The notes beneath the pieces were generated by a model that saw nothing but the letters and a program-made list of their open reading frames with translations, had not been told where the DNA came from and searched no databases. Both the position numbers and the translations under genes were made by a program. Positions 27,500-36,588 of a DNA stretch of 54,560 bases are shown piece after piece. Source of the DNA: Oceanibaculum pacificum (GTDB lineage Bacteria > Pseudomonadota > Alphaproteobacteria > Oceanibaculales > Oceanibaculaceae); assembly GCF_001618175.1 (NCBI RefSeq), contig NZ_LPXN01000013.1, positions 1-54,560 of the forward strand, in the 5' to 3' direction. Every line of letters begins with the position of its first letter. The first letter of the stretch is position 1.

Positions 27500-28582
27500 T
27501 CAGGTTCCAGGCACGGTTGCGACGACTTCCACCTTGATCCCGTCACGCAGGCGCGTCTGGCCGGCGATGATCACCACATCTTCCGGCGAAAGGCCTTTCA
27601 GCACCTCGACCATGCCGGGACGGCGGCTGCCGAGATTGACCTTGGTGAGCACGGCCTTGTCGTCCTGGAGCTTGTATACATAGCGTTCCTGGCCAATCGG
27701 CGTGATCGCCGATTCCGGGACCAGTACGGCATTCTCGCGCACGCTGGCGATGATGGTCAGGCGGATGAACAGGCCCGGCGACAGCGCGCCGTCCTTGTTC
27801 GGCACCAGCGCGCGGATGCGCAGCGAGCGGCCGTCGATATCGATCTGCGGGTCGATGGCGTAGATTTCACCGACGAAATCGCGCCCGGCCAGCGCATCGG
27901 CCGTCATCTCGATCTTCTGGCCGACATTGACCGAGGTCAGATAGACTTCCGGCACTCGGAATTCCGCTTTCAGCGGGTCGATCTGCTGCAGGGCTACGAT
28001 GGTGTCGGCCGGCGTCACATAGCGCCCGACGCTGAGATTGCGCAGCCCCAGCACCCCGGCGAACGGGGCGCGGATCGTCGTCTTGTCGAGCCGCGCCTTC
28101 GCCAGCTCCTGCCCGGCCTGGTCGGACCGCAGCCGGGCCAGCGCCTCGTCGCGCGTGCGCGCCGTGCCCGTGCCCTGCTTCAGCAGCGTATCGGCGCGGT
28201 CGAAATTCGCCCGGGCCAGCGCCAAATTGGCTTCGGCCTGCGCCAGCTCGGCCTGCAGGATTTCCTTATCCAGCTCCACCAGCGCCGCGCCGCGCTCGAC
28301 CTTCTGCACATCCTCGAACAGGATGCGCGAGATACGTCCGGAGATTTCGGGCTGCAGGATGACGGATTCATTGGGCAGCAGGCTGCCGACCGCGTTGATC
28401 TCGCGCCGCACCGTATCGATGGTGACCTTCGCGACCTCGACCGGCGGCGCCGCGCTGGCCTGCGGCTGCGGCGCCGATTGGGCAACGGCCGGACGGTTGG
28501 TCCCTTCCAGATAAATAACAGCGCCGACGCCGATGGCGCCGACAGCCGCCAATCCCAGAAATAGCTTCCAGCCTCTTCCCAT
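27500..28582 (-). CDS. RND efflux periplasmic adaptor (HlyD/MFP family)
   Basis: The 360-residue protein has one N-terminal membrane helix (FLGLAAVGAIGVGAVIYLEG), a barrel-sandwich hybrid domain split by an alpha-hairpin (about residues 90-160, ELAQAEANLALARANFDRAD), and a beta-barrel with IRALVPNKDGALSPGLF. It bridges the RND pump to an outer-membrane channel. It is the first gene of the pump operon and diverges from a TetR regulator, with a palindrome between them. Confidence 0.92.
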   Translation of the reverse strand: MGRGWKLFLGLAAVGAIGVGAVIYLEGTNRPAVAQSAPQPQASAAPPVEVAKVTIDTVRREINAVGSLLPNESVILQPEISGRISRILFEDVQKVERGAALVELDKEILQAELAQAEANLALARANFDRADTLLKQGTGTARTRDEALARLRSDQAGQELAKARLDKTTIRAPFAGVLGLRNLSVGRYVTPADTIVALQQIDPLKAEFRVPEVYLTSVNVGQKIEMTADALAGRDFVGEIYAIDPQIDIDGRSLRIRALVPNKDGALSPGLFIRLTIIASVRENAVLVPESAITPIGQERYVYKLQDDKAVLTKVNLGSRRPGMVEVLKGLSPEDVVIIAGQTRLRDGIKVEVVATVPGT

Positions 28583-28610
28583 TGCCCTGCTATACTTTCT
28601 ACTCTAGGGT
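28582..28610 (+). promoter_or_regulatory. Candidate promoter of the tetR-type gene
   Basis: TTGCCC (28582-28587), a 17-base spacer and TAGGGT (28605-28610) directly precede the palindromic operator, so a bound repressor would sit on the transcription start. The match to consensus is modest. Confidence 0.4.
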
Positions 28611-28631
28611 TAGACTAGACAGTCCAGTCTA
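28611..28631. promoter_or_regulatory. Palindromic operator between the RND pump and TetR genes
   Basis: TAGACTAGAC (28611-28620) and GTCCAGTCTA (28622-28631) are inverted repeats matching at nine of ten positions around a single central A. Size and position, 29 bases before the pump operon start codon and 32 before the regulator start codon, fit a TetR-family operator controlling both. Confidence 0.7.
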
Positions 28632-28663
28632 GGAATATGCTGGCACACCGGGAGGAGTCAAGA

Positions 28664-29311
28664 ATGCCACAAACAAAGGTGGCGCCCATCGAAACGTCCT
28701 GCAGTGCCCGCAAGCGGCAAACCATTGTGGAAGCAGGGACGAATGTATTCCTGCGTCTCGGCTATGAGAATGCCACGATGGATATCGTGGCCACCGAAGC
28801 CGGCGTCGCCAAGCAGACAGTATATAATCATTTTCAAAGCAAGGATGGGCTTTTCCACGCCATTGTCGAGGAAATCGGCGAGGATTTGCTGTCCACCATC
28901 GCCGCCAGCGCACAGCAAGGCGGCCAGCCGCGCCAGGTTCTGACGGCGCTGGCGACGCGCTTCATGGCGATATTGATGCGCCCCTCCTCGGTCGCGCTGC
29001 ATCGCCTGCTGGTGTCGGAAGCGCCGCGCTTTCCCGAGCTGGGGCGCATGATCTTCGCCATCGGACCGCAGGGCGCGGTGAACCGGCTGGCCCGCTATCT
29101 GGCCGAGCAGGCGGACAAGGGCACGCTGACGGTCACCGACGCGGAATTGTCGGCCGAACAGTTCCTGGGGGCGCTGCGCGGCCATTTCCAGCTCCGCGCG
29201 CTGTTCCAGGTCGAGGAACTGCCGGACGAAGCGGCGATTCAAGCCGCCATCGACCATGCGGTCGGCAATTTCCTGAAAGCGCATGAGGCGCGCCGCCTGC
29301 GCCAGGTCTGA
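28664..29311 (+). CDS. TetR/AcrR family regulator of the RND pump
   Basis: The 215-residue protein has an N-terminal helix-turn-helix (about residues 20-60: ENATMDIVATEAGVAKQTVY then NHFQSKDGLF) and a C-terminal ligand and dimer domain of the AcrR C-terminal type (TALATRFMAILMRP, LRGHFQLRALF). It most likely represses the divergent RND operon and itself and lets go when it binds a pump substrate. The ATG at 28664 is chosen for the strong GGGAGGAG upstream; an earlier in-frame start at 28637 lies nearer the operator. Confidence 0.9.
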   Translation: MPQTKVAPIETSCSARKRQTIVEAGTNVFLRLGYENATMDIVATEAGVAKQTVYNHFQSKDGLFHAIVEEIGEDLLSTIAASAQQGGQPRQVLTALATRFMAILMRPSSVALHRLLVSEAPRFPELGRMIFAIGPQGAVNRLARYLAEQADKGTLTVTDAELSAEQFLGALRGHFQLRALFQVEELPDEAAIQAAIDHAVGNFLKAHEARRLRQV

Positions 29312-29396
29312 CGCTTTTCGATTGTCTTCCCGCCCGATAGACTCCTTATTGCTAGCGGGCGCCCTCCGCGCCGGGACATTCAGTTAAGGACGACAG

Positions 29397-30575
29397 ATGG
29401 CGGCGACGGCGCTCCGCGATTTCCTGAAGACCGAGGCGGCAGGCGGCATCATTCTTCTGATCGCCGCCGTGCTGGCGCTGATCCTGGTCAATTCCCCGCT
29501 CGGCTGGCTCTACAATATGCTGCTCGACACGCCGGTGGAGGTGCGCATCGGCGCGCTGGTCATCGCCAAGCCGCTGCTGCTGTGGATCAATGACGGGCTG
29601 ATGGCGATCTTCTTCCTGCTGGTCGGGCTGGAGATCAAGCGCGAGATACTGGATGGCAATTTGTCGAGCTGGGCGGAAGCCTCGCTGCCGGTGATCGGCG
29701 CGGCCGGCGGCATGCTGGCGCCGGCCCTGGTCTATGTCGCCTTCAATGCCGGCGACCCGGCGACGCTGAATGGCTGGGCGATCCCGGCGGCGACCGACAT
29801 CGCCTTCGCGCTGGGCATCCTGGCGCTCGTCGGCGCCCGCGCGCCAACCTCGCTGAAGGTCTTCCTGCTGGCGTTGGCGATCATCGACGATCTGGGCGCC
29901 ATCATCATCATCGCGCTGTTCTACACCTCGGATCTCTCGGTGGTGTCGCTCGGCCTGGCGGCGGCGGCGATCCTGGTGCTGGCGCTGTTCAACCGGCTCG
30001 GCGTCACGCGGCTGACGCCCTATCTGCTGGTCGGCCTGTTCCTGTGGGTCTGCGTGCTGAAATCCGGCGTGCACGCCACGCTGGCCGGCGTGGCCATCGC
30101 GTTCGCCATTCCGCTGCGCGCCAGCCAGAAGGGCCGGCAGGATATCTCCCCGCTGGAACAGCTGGAGCACAGCCTGCATCCGTGGGTCACGTTCGGCATC
30201 ATGCCGGTCTTCGCCTTCGCCAATGCCGGGGTCTCGCTGGCCGGCCTGTCGCTTGCGGATATGCTTGCCCCGGTGCCGCTGGGCATTGCCGCCGGCCTGT
30301 TCGTCGGCAAGCAGATCGGCGTGTTCGGCTTCGCCTATGGCGCGGTGAAGCTGGGGATCAGCCGGCTGCCGTCCGACATCGGCTGGGTGCAATTCTACGG
30401 CGTGGCGCTGCTGACCGGCGTCGGCTTCACCATGAGCCTGTTCATCGGCACGCTGGCTTTCTCCACCCCGGAGCATCTGGCCGATGTGCGGATCGGCGTG
30501 CTGACCGGCTCATTCCTGTCGGCGGTCGCCGGCTACGCCGTCCTGCGTTTCCTGGCGCAGCCCAAGGCGCGATAG
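29397..30575 (+). CDS. nhaA: Na+/H+ antiporter NhaA
   Basis: The 392-residue protein has the NhaA pattern. The ion-binding Asp pair is in [20 protein letters not shown], with [17 protein letters not shown] and [12 protein letters not shown] before it and [15 protein letters not shown] near the end. It exports two protons' worth of charge for each Na+, protecting against salt and high pH. AAGGA lies before the ATG. Its 3' end overlaps the convergent small membrane protein gene by 66 bases. It is the second antiporter in the window. Confidence 0.95.
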   Translation: MAATALRDFLKTEAAGGIILLIAAVLALILVNSPLGWLYNMLLDTPVEVRIGALVIAKPLLLWINDGLMAIFFLLVGLEIKREILDGNLSSWAEASLPVIGAAGGMLAPALVYVAFNAGDPATLNGWAIPAATDIAFALGILALVGARAPTSLKVFLLALAIIDDLGAIIIIALFYTSDLSVVSLGLAAAAILVLALFNRLGVTRLTPYLLVGLFLWVCVLKSGVHATLAGVAIAFAIPLRASQKGRQDISPLEQLEHSLHPWVTFGIMPVFAFANAGVSLAGLSLADMLAPVPLGIAAGLFVGKQIGVFGFAYGAVKLGISRLPSDIGWVQFYGVALLTGVGFTMSLFIGTLAFSTPEHLADVRIGVLTGSFLSAVAGYAVLRFLAQPKAR

Positions 30576-30812
30576 CGGCGCATCGCTTTCCGGCGTCGCC
30601 TGCCTGTCGTAGCCCTTGCGGCTGCTGTAGAACACCAGCCCCATCAGCCCCGCGCCCAGCAGGAAGGTGAAAACCACGCCCAGCACCAGCGCGGCGATGC
30701 CGTGGCCGCCCATGTCGGCGTCGCCGGTCATGGTCCAGACCGTGGCGCTGGCATAGATCGCGCCGGCCAGCGCCAGGGCGAAGGCAAGCAGGATGAGGAT
30801 GGTCTTCAACAT
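30510..30812 (-). CDS. Small conserved membrane protein
   Basis: This protein of about 100 residues has two membrane helices ([20 protein letters not shown] and [20 protein letters not shown]) and a basic cytosolic tail with [12 protein letters not shown], a pattern seen in short alphaproteobacterial inner-membrane proteins of unknown role. The ATG at 30812 has GGGTGA upstream; a GTG nine bases earlier is in frame. The C-terminal 20 residues are encoded antisense to the end of nhaA, so only one of the two reading frames can be under strong selection there. Confidence 0.65.
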   Translation of the reverse strand: MLKTILILLAFALALAGAIYASATVWTMTGDADMGGHGIAALVLGVVFTFLLGAGLMGLVFYSSRKGYDRQATPESDAPLSRLGLRQETQDGVAGDRRQE

Positions 30813-30846
30813 GTCATTCACCCGTCTGCGATGGACGGGTGGAGGC

Positions 30847-31620
30847 TCAGGCGGCCTGCTTTTCCCCGTCCCCGGTAGGAGGATTTCCGGCGGCTGCCGG
30901 TTCGCTCGCGCCGTCGCCCGGCGCCGGAATGTCGAGCGCGTCGGAAAACTCGCTCTCCTCGCCCTCGCCCTGGTCCAACAAGGCCGGACGCGGGGCCGCG
31001 GCCTGCTCGAAGGTTGCGCGCCGCACCCGGACGCGGTTGATCATTCCATCCGATATATGGTGCGCCGCGACGGTCAGATAATCCTCCATCGCCATGCGGC
31101 TGAGTTGCACCAGCCTTCCTTCCGCCAGGGCTTGCAATTCCGCTTCCAGCGCCGGCTTCAGATCGGGGATCAGATCGTGGATCAACCCGTTATTGGCGCG
31201 CTGCGGCACCTCGATGTCGATCTCCAGCCGGTAGATGCGCGGGTCGCCCGCATCGTCGGGCAGCGGCACGATCAGCGGCTTGGGGATGCGCAGCACATTC
31301 AGGCTGCCCATGATGATCAGCCGGCGGCGGCGCTCGGCGATCTGGATCATCATGACGATGACCACGACGAACAGCGCCGTGACGGCGATGACGAAGCCGG
31401 TGGTGGCGATCACCGCGTCGCGGATCGCCATGCCCTCCAAATCGAACGGCCGGAGATAGCTGCCGAACAGCAACAGACGCGGCACATCTGGCGCGCTAAA
31501 AAACGCCTCATAGCCGACCGGGCTGGCCAGCATGTGGATGAACAGATTCCAGATGGCGAGGGCCAGCACCCCGACATAGAACGCAATCAGCGGAATAACG
31601 ACGGTCGAATGCGGCGGCAT
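30847..31620 (-). CDS. Membrane-anchored protein of unknown function
   Basis: The 257-residue protein has two membrane helices (about residues 5-30 and 75-100) followed by a soluble alpha/beta domain (VLRIPKPLIVPLPDDAGDP, RIYRLEIDIEVP, LIPDLKPALEAELQALAEG) and an acidic Pro-rich tail. The order of helix, beta-strand pair and long helix faintly recalls FliL-type proteins, but I see no flagellar genes and do not claim the family. The ATG at 31620 is preferred over a GTG 12 codons earlier because AAAGGGG sits at a usable distance. Confidence 0.6.
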   Translation of the reverse strand: MPPHSTVVIPLIAFYVGVLALAIWNLFIHMLASPVGYEAFFSAPDVPRLLLFGSYLRPFDLEGMAIRDAVIATTGFVIAVTALFVVVIVMMIQIAERRRRLIIMGSLNVLRIPKPLIVPLPDDAGDPRIYRLEIDIEVPQRANNGLIHDLIPDLKPALEAELQALAEGRLVQLSRMAMEDYLTVAAHHISDGMINRVRVRRATFEQAAAPRPALLDQGEGEESEFSDALDIPAPGDGASEPAAAGNPPTGDGEKQAA

Positions 31621-31714
31621 CGCCCGGCAACCCCTTTGCTCAACCCTCTTATTCACTCCGGCAGAGTGCCAGCATTGCCCGACGCCCTCCAGGGTTAAAT
31701 CATCGGGCGCTGTT

Positions 31715-32761
31715 CTACGAGGCGTCCTTCTTCTGCTTCAGTAGCTGATCGAGCCGGCGGCGCAACTGCTCGATCTTGAAGTCGGTCAGCGCATAGGCCC
31801 AGCCCTGGGTGCGCTGGTTGATCGCCGCCGCCGCACTCTTCGCCGCCTCGGACGCATCGGGCAGCGTGCTGGCGCGGTAGCGCGTCCAGGGCTTGCCGTC
31901 GGCATCGGCGAAATCGACCTCGACCACCAGGCCGTCGAACGTCTCGTAGCGCGTGCCCGCGCCGCCGAAGTCGAGGCCTTCGGCCGGCCGCACGGCATCG
32001 AACACCAGCTGGTCCATGGTGCCGGCGGTGGCGTTGAGCTGGAACTGGTTCTCGATCTCGGCCCCATCCGGCATGTCCCGGATGACGAAGTCGGTCGCCT
32101 CCGCGCTGTCCTTGCCGATGACCAGCGGCGCGCCCTCGGCGCTAGCGATGGTCACCTGGCGCACGGCGCCCCTGTCGATATCGGCGATCAGCCGGTCGAC
32201 CCAGTCGATCGGCTCGGCGCGCGGATCCAGCCGGCTTTCCGCCAGCCAGACCTGGTTGGCGTCGGGCAGGCGGACATAATGCGCGTCGGCCTGGCCGCCA
32301 CGCCCGTACCGCTTCTTGCCGACCAGTATCTCGGCGATCTTGCCGCCGCCGGCGGCTTCGAGGGAGATCAGCGTGGCGGTGGATTTCTCAGCCCCCGGCG
32401 CGTCCACCTCGCTGTCCACTCCCAGGCGGGCGAACATTTCGGGCCGGCTGGTCTTCGCCTCCATGGTGCGCAGATCGGCCAGCGCCAGCAGCAGGGCGCG
32501 CACCGCCTCGCCCTTGGCCGGATAATCGTGCGATTCGGCGACCACCCAGCCCTCGCCCTGCTTCACCAGGGTGCTGGTCTCGCCCTCGGCGCTGATCGTG
32601 ACCTTGGCCACGTCGTTCAGCCTGTCGGTCAGGCCGGGGAAAACCGGCTCGCTGTCGATCACGCCAATGGCGGCGGCGTTGCGCTGATAGAGCACGCCGA
32701 CAGCCCCGCCCACCGCCAGAATCGTCGCCAGGATCAGGATGTAGAATCCGCGAAGGGTCAT
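31715..32761 (-). CDS. DUF4340 domain-containing protein, gliding-type ABC operon
   Basis: The 348-residue protein has one N-terminal membrane helix (FYILILATILAVGGAVGVLY) and DUF4340 blocks, including VIDSEPVFPGLTDRLNDVAKV, YGRGGQADAHYVRLPDANQV and the end WAYALTDFKIEQLRRRLDQL. DUF4340 proteins are regularly encoded last in operons with a GldA-type ATPase, a GldF-type permease and a GldG-like protein. It probably sits on the periplasmic face with the GldG-like protein. It starts three bases after the GldG-like stop codon. Its biochemical role is unknown. Confidence 0.85.
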   Translation of the reverse strand: MTLRGFYILILATILAVGGAVGVLYQRNAAAIGVIDSEPVFPGLTDRLNDVAKVTISAEGETSTLVKQGEGWVVAESHDYPAKGEAVRALLLALADLRTMEAKTSRPEMFARLGVDSEVDAPGAEKSTATLISLEAAGGGKIAEILVGKKRYGRGGQADAHYVRLPDANQVWLAESRLDPRAEPIDWVDRLIADIDRGAVRQVTIASAEGAPLVIGKDSAEATDFVIRDMPDGAEIENQFQLNATAGTMDQLVFDAVRPAEGLDFGGAGTRYETFDGLVVEVDFADADGKPWTRYRASTLPDASEAAKSAAAAINQRTQGWAYALTDFKIEQLRRRLDQLLKQKKDAS

Positions 32762-32764
32762 GGC

Positions 32765-34690
32765 TCAGGCTCCTTGCGCCGCTGCGGTCTTGCGACGCCG
32801 CCGCGCCATGCGATAGAGGCCGATCAGGATGGCCAGCGCCGCCACCAGCAGCGGTACCAGGCCGATATTCAGGAACAGCAGCCGCGATTCCAGCCGGTCG
32901 ATATCCTGGCGCAGCGAGCGCTGCACCTCGCGCAGTTGCTGGCGGGTATCCAGGATGGTCTGCTGGATGGCGGCGATCTGGCTGCGCTGCTCCGCCGTCA
33001 GGATCGCGCCGCCGCCCGGCGCGTCCTTGGAGCGCAGCTCCTCCAGCTTGGCCAGCGATTCCTGCAGATTGTCCTTCAGCGTCTGTTCCTGCGCGCGGTA
33101 GCGCTGGTCGGCCTCGCGGCGGATATCGTCGATCGTGGTGAAGGGCCGGGCGACGATGCCGCGCCCGCGCAGATCGAGCAGGCGGGAATCGCCCGACAGG
33201 CTCTCCAGCGCATTCATCACGAAATCGCCATTGCCGGCGAACGGCGTGGCGACCTGCTGGCCGAAGAAATCCTGCACCTGCACCCAGAAACGGTCATCCA
33301 GCAAATCGGTGTCGGCAACCACCACGAAGGCGGCGTCCTTCTCCGACCTGGCCAGCGGGGCGGCCGGCTCCTCGCCCGTCGGCCGCTGGCCTTCCGCCGG
33401 CTTCGGCGCGCCCTCGGGGAAGGCGCTGGTCAACGGGCCGGTGAAGCGGGCCGCCAGCACGCGCTGCTGGTCACCCGGCTTGTAGTCGCGCAGCAGGCGC
33501 ATCGGATCGGGCCGCGGGCGGATGCGCGCGACCGGGATCATCTGCGCCAGCGGGCTGGAACTGACCAGCGGCGTCATCGCCAGGCTGGCGCCGTCCTTCA
33601 GCGACACGGCGCCGGCGGTGGCGAAGGAAAGCTGCTGCAAATCGCCGGTGACCGGATCGTCATGGTTCAGGTTGCGCGCCTGGAGGTTCAGCCACAGCAC
33701 GTAATCGACCGGCATCACCTGGCCGCCGCCGCCGACATTCACCCGCCGCGCCGCCACTCGGTCGCCGACCATCTGGTCGGTGGTGACGGAAACGCCCCAG
33801 GCGTCGAACAGCTTGGCCAGCGAGGAGGAGGTGTCGATCTTCGGCATGCCGCGCGGATCGGGGATCGCGGCGTCCGCCTCGGAGAACGGATCGACGAAGA
33901 ACAGCGCCCGGCCGCCGCGCATCATGAACTGGTCGATGGCGTAGAGCGCCGTGTCCGGCAGCGCGCGCGGATGCACGACGAACAGCGTATCGACGTCGCT
34001 GTCGATGCGCGCCACATCGTTGCCCATGGTGCGGACGCTGAAAATCTGCCGCATCTGCTGCAGGATGGTCCAGGGCGGACTGGCCTGGCCGCCCGGCCCG
34101 AAGCGGCCTTCCAGCGGCAGGCCGGAGATCATGCCGATCAGCTTGCGTTCCGGCTTCGCCAGATTCTGCACGATGCGCGTCAGATCATATTCCAGGAAGC
34201 GCTCGCGCTCCGGCTGGAAGAAGGCAATGGTCTGCTCGTCGTCGGTCAGGTTGGTGCCGACCAGGCCGAAATAGACCATCTCGCCGGACTGGTCGAGCGG
34301 CACGCCCTGCAAGCCGTAGCTGACCGCCCGGTCCTCAATGCGGGAGAACGGCTCCGGATCGAAGATCTCCAGCTTGATCTTGCCGTTCGACAGGTTGGCG
34401 TATTCCTGCAGCAGATTGCGCACCCGCTGGCTGTAGGTGGCGTAGGCCGGGGCCTCGCGGCCCAGCCGCTCGGAATAGAACAGGCGCAGGGTGATCGGCT
34501 CCTCGATCTCCTTCAGCGTTGCGCGGGTCGCCGGCGCCAGCGTGTAGAGCCGGTCCTCGGTGAGGTCGAGCCGGGCCGAGCTGACGCCGTTGCCGACGAT
34601 CAGATTGACCGCGACGAACAGCAGCGCGATCAGGGCGAGGGCGATCCAGGCCTGGACCGGACGGATACGCTTGGTCGATGCGTTGGCCAT
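32765..34690 (-). CDS. GldG-like auxiliary protein of ABC transporter
   Basis: The 641-residue protein has a helix near each end (about residues 13-33 and 600-625) and a large periplasmic part with the GldG/ABC-type uncharacterised transport-system layout: LDLTEDRLYTLAPATRATLK, ITLRLFYSERLG, YGLQGVPLDQSGEMVYFGLV and FVVADTDLLDDRFWVQ. A coiled-coil segment (KDNLQESLAKLEELRSKD) precedes the last helix. In gliding bacteria GldG works with GldA and GldF; in proteobacteria lacking gliding its job is unclear. Confidence 0.87.
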   Translation of the reverse strand: MANASTKRIRPVQAWIALALIALLFVAVNLIVGNGVSSARLDLTEDRLYTLAPATRATLKEIEEPITLRLFYSERLGREAPAYATYSQRVRNLLQEYANLSNGKIKLEIFDPEPFSRIEDRAVSYGLQGVPLDQSGEMVYFGLVGTNLTDDEQTIAFFQPERERFLEYDLTRIVQNLAKPERKLIGMISGLPLEGRFGPGGQASPPWTILQQMRQIFSVRTMGNDVARIDSDVDTLFVVHPRALPDTALYAIDQFMMRGGRALFFVDPFSEADAAIPDPRGMPKIDTSSSLAKLFDAWGVSVTTDQMVGDRVAARRVNVGGGGQVMPVDYVLWLNLQARNLNHDDPVTGDLQQLSFATAGAVSLKDGASLAMTPLVSSSPLAQMIPVARIRPRPDPMRLLRDYKPGDQQRVLAARFTGPLTSAFPEGAPKPAEGQRPTGEEPAAPLARSEKDAAFVVVADTDLLDDRFWVQVQDFFGQQVATPFAGNGDFVMNALESLSGDSRLLDLRGRGIVARPFTTIDDIRREADQRYRAQEQTLKDNLQESLAKLEELRSKDAPGGGAILTAEQRSQIAAIQQTILDTRQQLREVQRSLRQDIDRLESRLLFLNIGLVPLLVAALAILIGLYRMARRRRKTAAAQGA

Positions 34691-34693
34691 GGC

Positions 34694-35425
34694 TCAGCGC
34701 CCCTTCTTCAGGTCGACGAGCAGAACGGTGGCCCACAGGAAGGCGGCGATCACCGTGACGAAGAACACGAAATCGCGCAGGTCGATGACGCCGCGCGTGA
34801 TGTCCTGGAAATGCGTGAGGAAGCTGAAGCCGCGCAGCGCCTCCAGCAGGCCCGCCGGGGCCCAGCCGGTGAAGAAGGACTGCACCATGGAGGAGCCGAA
34901 GGAGACGAACAGCACCCCCACCGCCGCCGTCAGCACGAAGGCGATGACCTGGTTCTGCGTGGTGGCCGACAGTGCCGAGCCCAGCGCCAGATAGGCCCCG
35001 GCCATCAGGAAGCTGCCGATATAGCTGGCCAGGATGACGCCATTATCCGGGCTGCCGAGATAATTGACCGTGATCCAGATCGGGAAGGTCAGCGCCAGCG
35101 CGATGCCGGCGAACACCCAGGCGGCCAGGAACTTGCCCAGCACCGTGGACGCCACCGAGACCGGCAGGGTCAGCAGCAATTCCAGCGTGCCGCTCTTGCG
35201 TTCCTCCGCCCAGAGCCGCATGGCGATGGCCGGTGTGAGGAACAGATAGAGCCAGGGATGGAAGCTGAAGAAGGTCTGCAGGTCGGCCTGGCCGCGGTCG
35301 AAGAAGCCGCCGACGAAGAAGGTGAAGGTGGCCGTCAGCACCAGGAAGATGACGATGAAGATATAGGCGAGCGGCGTCAGGAAATAGCTCGCCAGCTCGC
35401 GCTTGAAGATGGCCCAGATGCCCAT
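34694..35425 (-). CDS. ABC-2 permease, GldF-like
   Basis: The 243-residue protein has six membrane helices, an N-terminal IFKRELASYFLTPLAYIFI and SFHPWLYLFLTPAIAMRLWAEERKSGTLELL, the signature of the GldF/NosY-type ABC-2 permease branch. It would form the membrane channel of the complex with the ATPase encoded two bases upstream and the GldG-like protein downstream. Confidence 0.88.
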   Translation of the reverse strand: MGIWAIFKRELASYFLTPLAYIFIVIFLVLTATFTFFVGGFFDRGQADLQTFFSFHPWLYLFLTPAIAMRLWAEERKSGTLELLLTLPVSVASTVLGKFLAAWVFAGIALALTFPIWITVNYLGSPDNGVILASYIGSFLMAGAYLALGSALSATTQNQVIAFVLTAAVGVLFVSFGSSMVQSFFTGWAPAGLLEALRGFSFLTHFQDITRGVIDLRDFVFFVTVIAAFLWATVLLVDLKKGR

Positions 35426-35427
35426 GA

Positions 35428-36387
35428 TCAGCCCCGTTTCCCGGTGTCGTTGGATTTGGGTTTCGCGGTGACGCTGCGGAACACCTCGTCCAGCCGCCCG
35501 CGCTCCACCTTGATCTCCTCGACGGCGATGGCCTTGTCGCGCAGCGCGCCGTCCACGATGGCGAGGATCGGCTGGCCGCCGGCCGGCAGCACGGTCGCCT
35601 CCGCCCCGTTCTCCTCGATGCCGGCGATGCCGGGCTGGCCGGCCAGCGCCGCGCGCAGGGCGGCGGCGTCGGCCGGGTTCTTCAGCCGCACCGTCACCGC
35701 ATTATGCAGGCGCGAGCGCGCCTCAAGCTGGCCCGGCGTGCCGTCGGCGACGATGCGGCCAGAGGCTATGACCACCGCGCGGCTGCACAGCGCGTCCACC
35801 TCCTCCAGGATATGGGTGGAGATGATGATCGCCTTGTCCCGCGCCATGCCGTGGATCAGGCTGCGCACCTCGTGCTTCTGGTTCGGGTCGAGGCCGTCGG
35901 TCGGCTCGTCCAGGATCAGCACCTCCGGATCGTGCAACAGCGCCTGCGCCAGGCCGACGCGGCGCTTGAAGCCCTTCGAGAGCGTATCGACCGGCTGGTA
36001 GAGCACGCCTTGCAGCGTCGTCTTCTCCACCGCCGCCTCGATCTTGGCGCGGCGGTCGGCGCCGGAGAGCCGGCGCACATCGGCGCAGAATTCCAGGAAG
36101 CTCAGCGGCGTCATGTCGCCATAGGCCGGCGCGCCCTCGGGCAGATAGCCGATGCGGCGCTTCACCTCCAGCGGCTGGCGCTCGACATCGAAGCCGCACA
36201 CCTCTGCGCTGCCCGCGCTGGGCTGCAAAAAGCCGGTGATCATCTTCATGGTGGTGGATTTGCCGGCGCCGTTCGGCCCCAGGAAACCAAGTACTTCGCC
36301 CTTGGCGACGGCGAAGGATATGCCGTCAACGGCGTGGATCGACCCGAATCGCTTGGCGAGGTCGCGGATTCTGATCATCTCGGTCAC
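35428..36387 (-). CDS. ABC transporter ATP-binding protein, GldA-like
   Basis: The 319-residue ATPase has Walker A GPNGAGKST, the signature LSKGFKRRVGLAQAL, Walker B VLILDEPTDGLDPNQ and the switch His in IISTHILEEV. A C-terminal 90-residue extension with a small domain (RLHNAVTVRLKNPADAAALR) is typical of the CcmA/GldA branch. It is the first gene of the four-gene operon running to 31715 and drives the GldF-like permease. The substrate is unknown. Confidence 0.93.
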   Translation of the reverse strand: MTEMIRIRDLAKRFGSIHAVDGISFAVAKGEVLGFLGPNGAGKSTTMKMITGFLQPSAGSAEVCGFDVERQPLEVKRRIGYLPEGAPAYGDMTPLSFLEFCADVRRLSGADRRAKIEAAVEKTTLQGVLYQPVDTLSKGFKRRVGLAQALLHDPEVLILDEPTDGLDPNQKHEVRSLIHGMARDKAIIISTHILEEVDALCSRAVVIASGRIVADGTPGQLEARSRLHNAVTVRLKNPADAAALRAALAGQPGIAGIEENGAEATVLPAGGQPILAIVDGALRDKAIAVEEIKVERGRLDEVFRSVTAKPKSNDTGKRG

Positions 36388-36588
36388 GGACCGAACTCCC
36401 CTTGTTCAAACGTTCTTCGTTTGCCGACGATTAGCCGACGGCACTGCCGTTTTACGGTTGGCAGATGTATTTAGGTTCGCGGATTTTGCAAGAGGATATG
36501 GCAAAAAGGCGGCGGGTAAGATTAACTCTCACCCTCGGTTATGCGACAAACCGTCACAAACCGTCGAAACCCGCGCCTTCGGGGGAAA

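Noticed and set aside
24427-27537. 1036-codon plus-strand open frame
   Set aside because: It is the antisense shadow of the RND pump gene, with His/Gln/Arg-rich composition and no domain.
32279-36001. 1240-codon plus-strand open frame
   Set aside because: It is antisense to the GldA/F/G-like and DUF4340 genes, has an Arg/Gln/His-rich composition typical of GC-rich shadow frames, and has no known domain.
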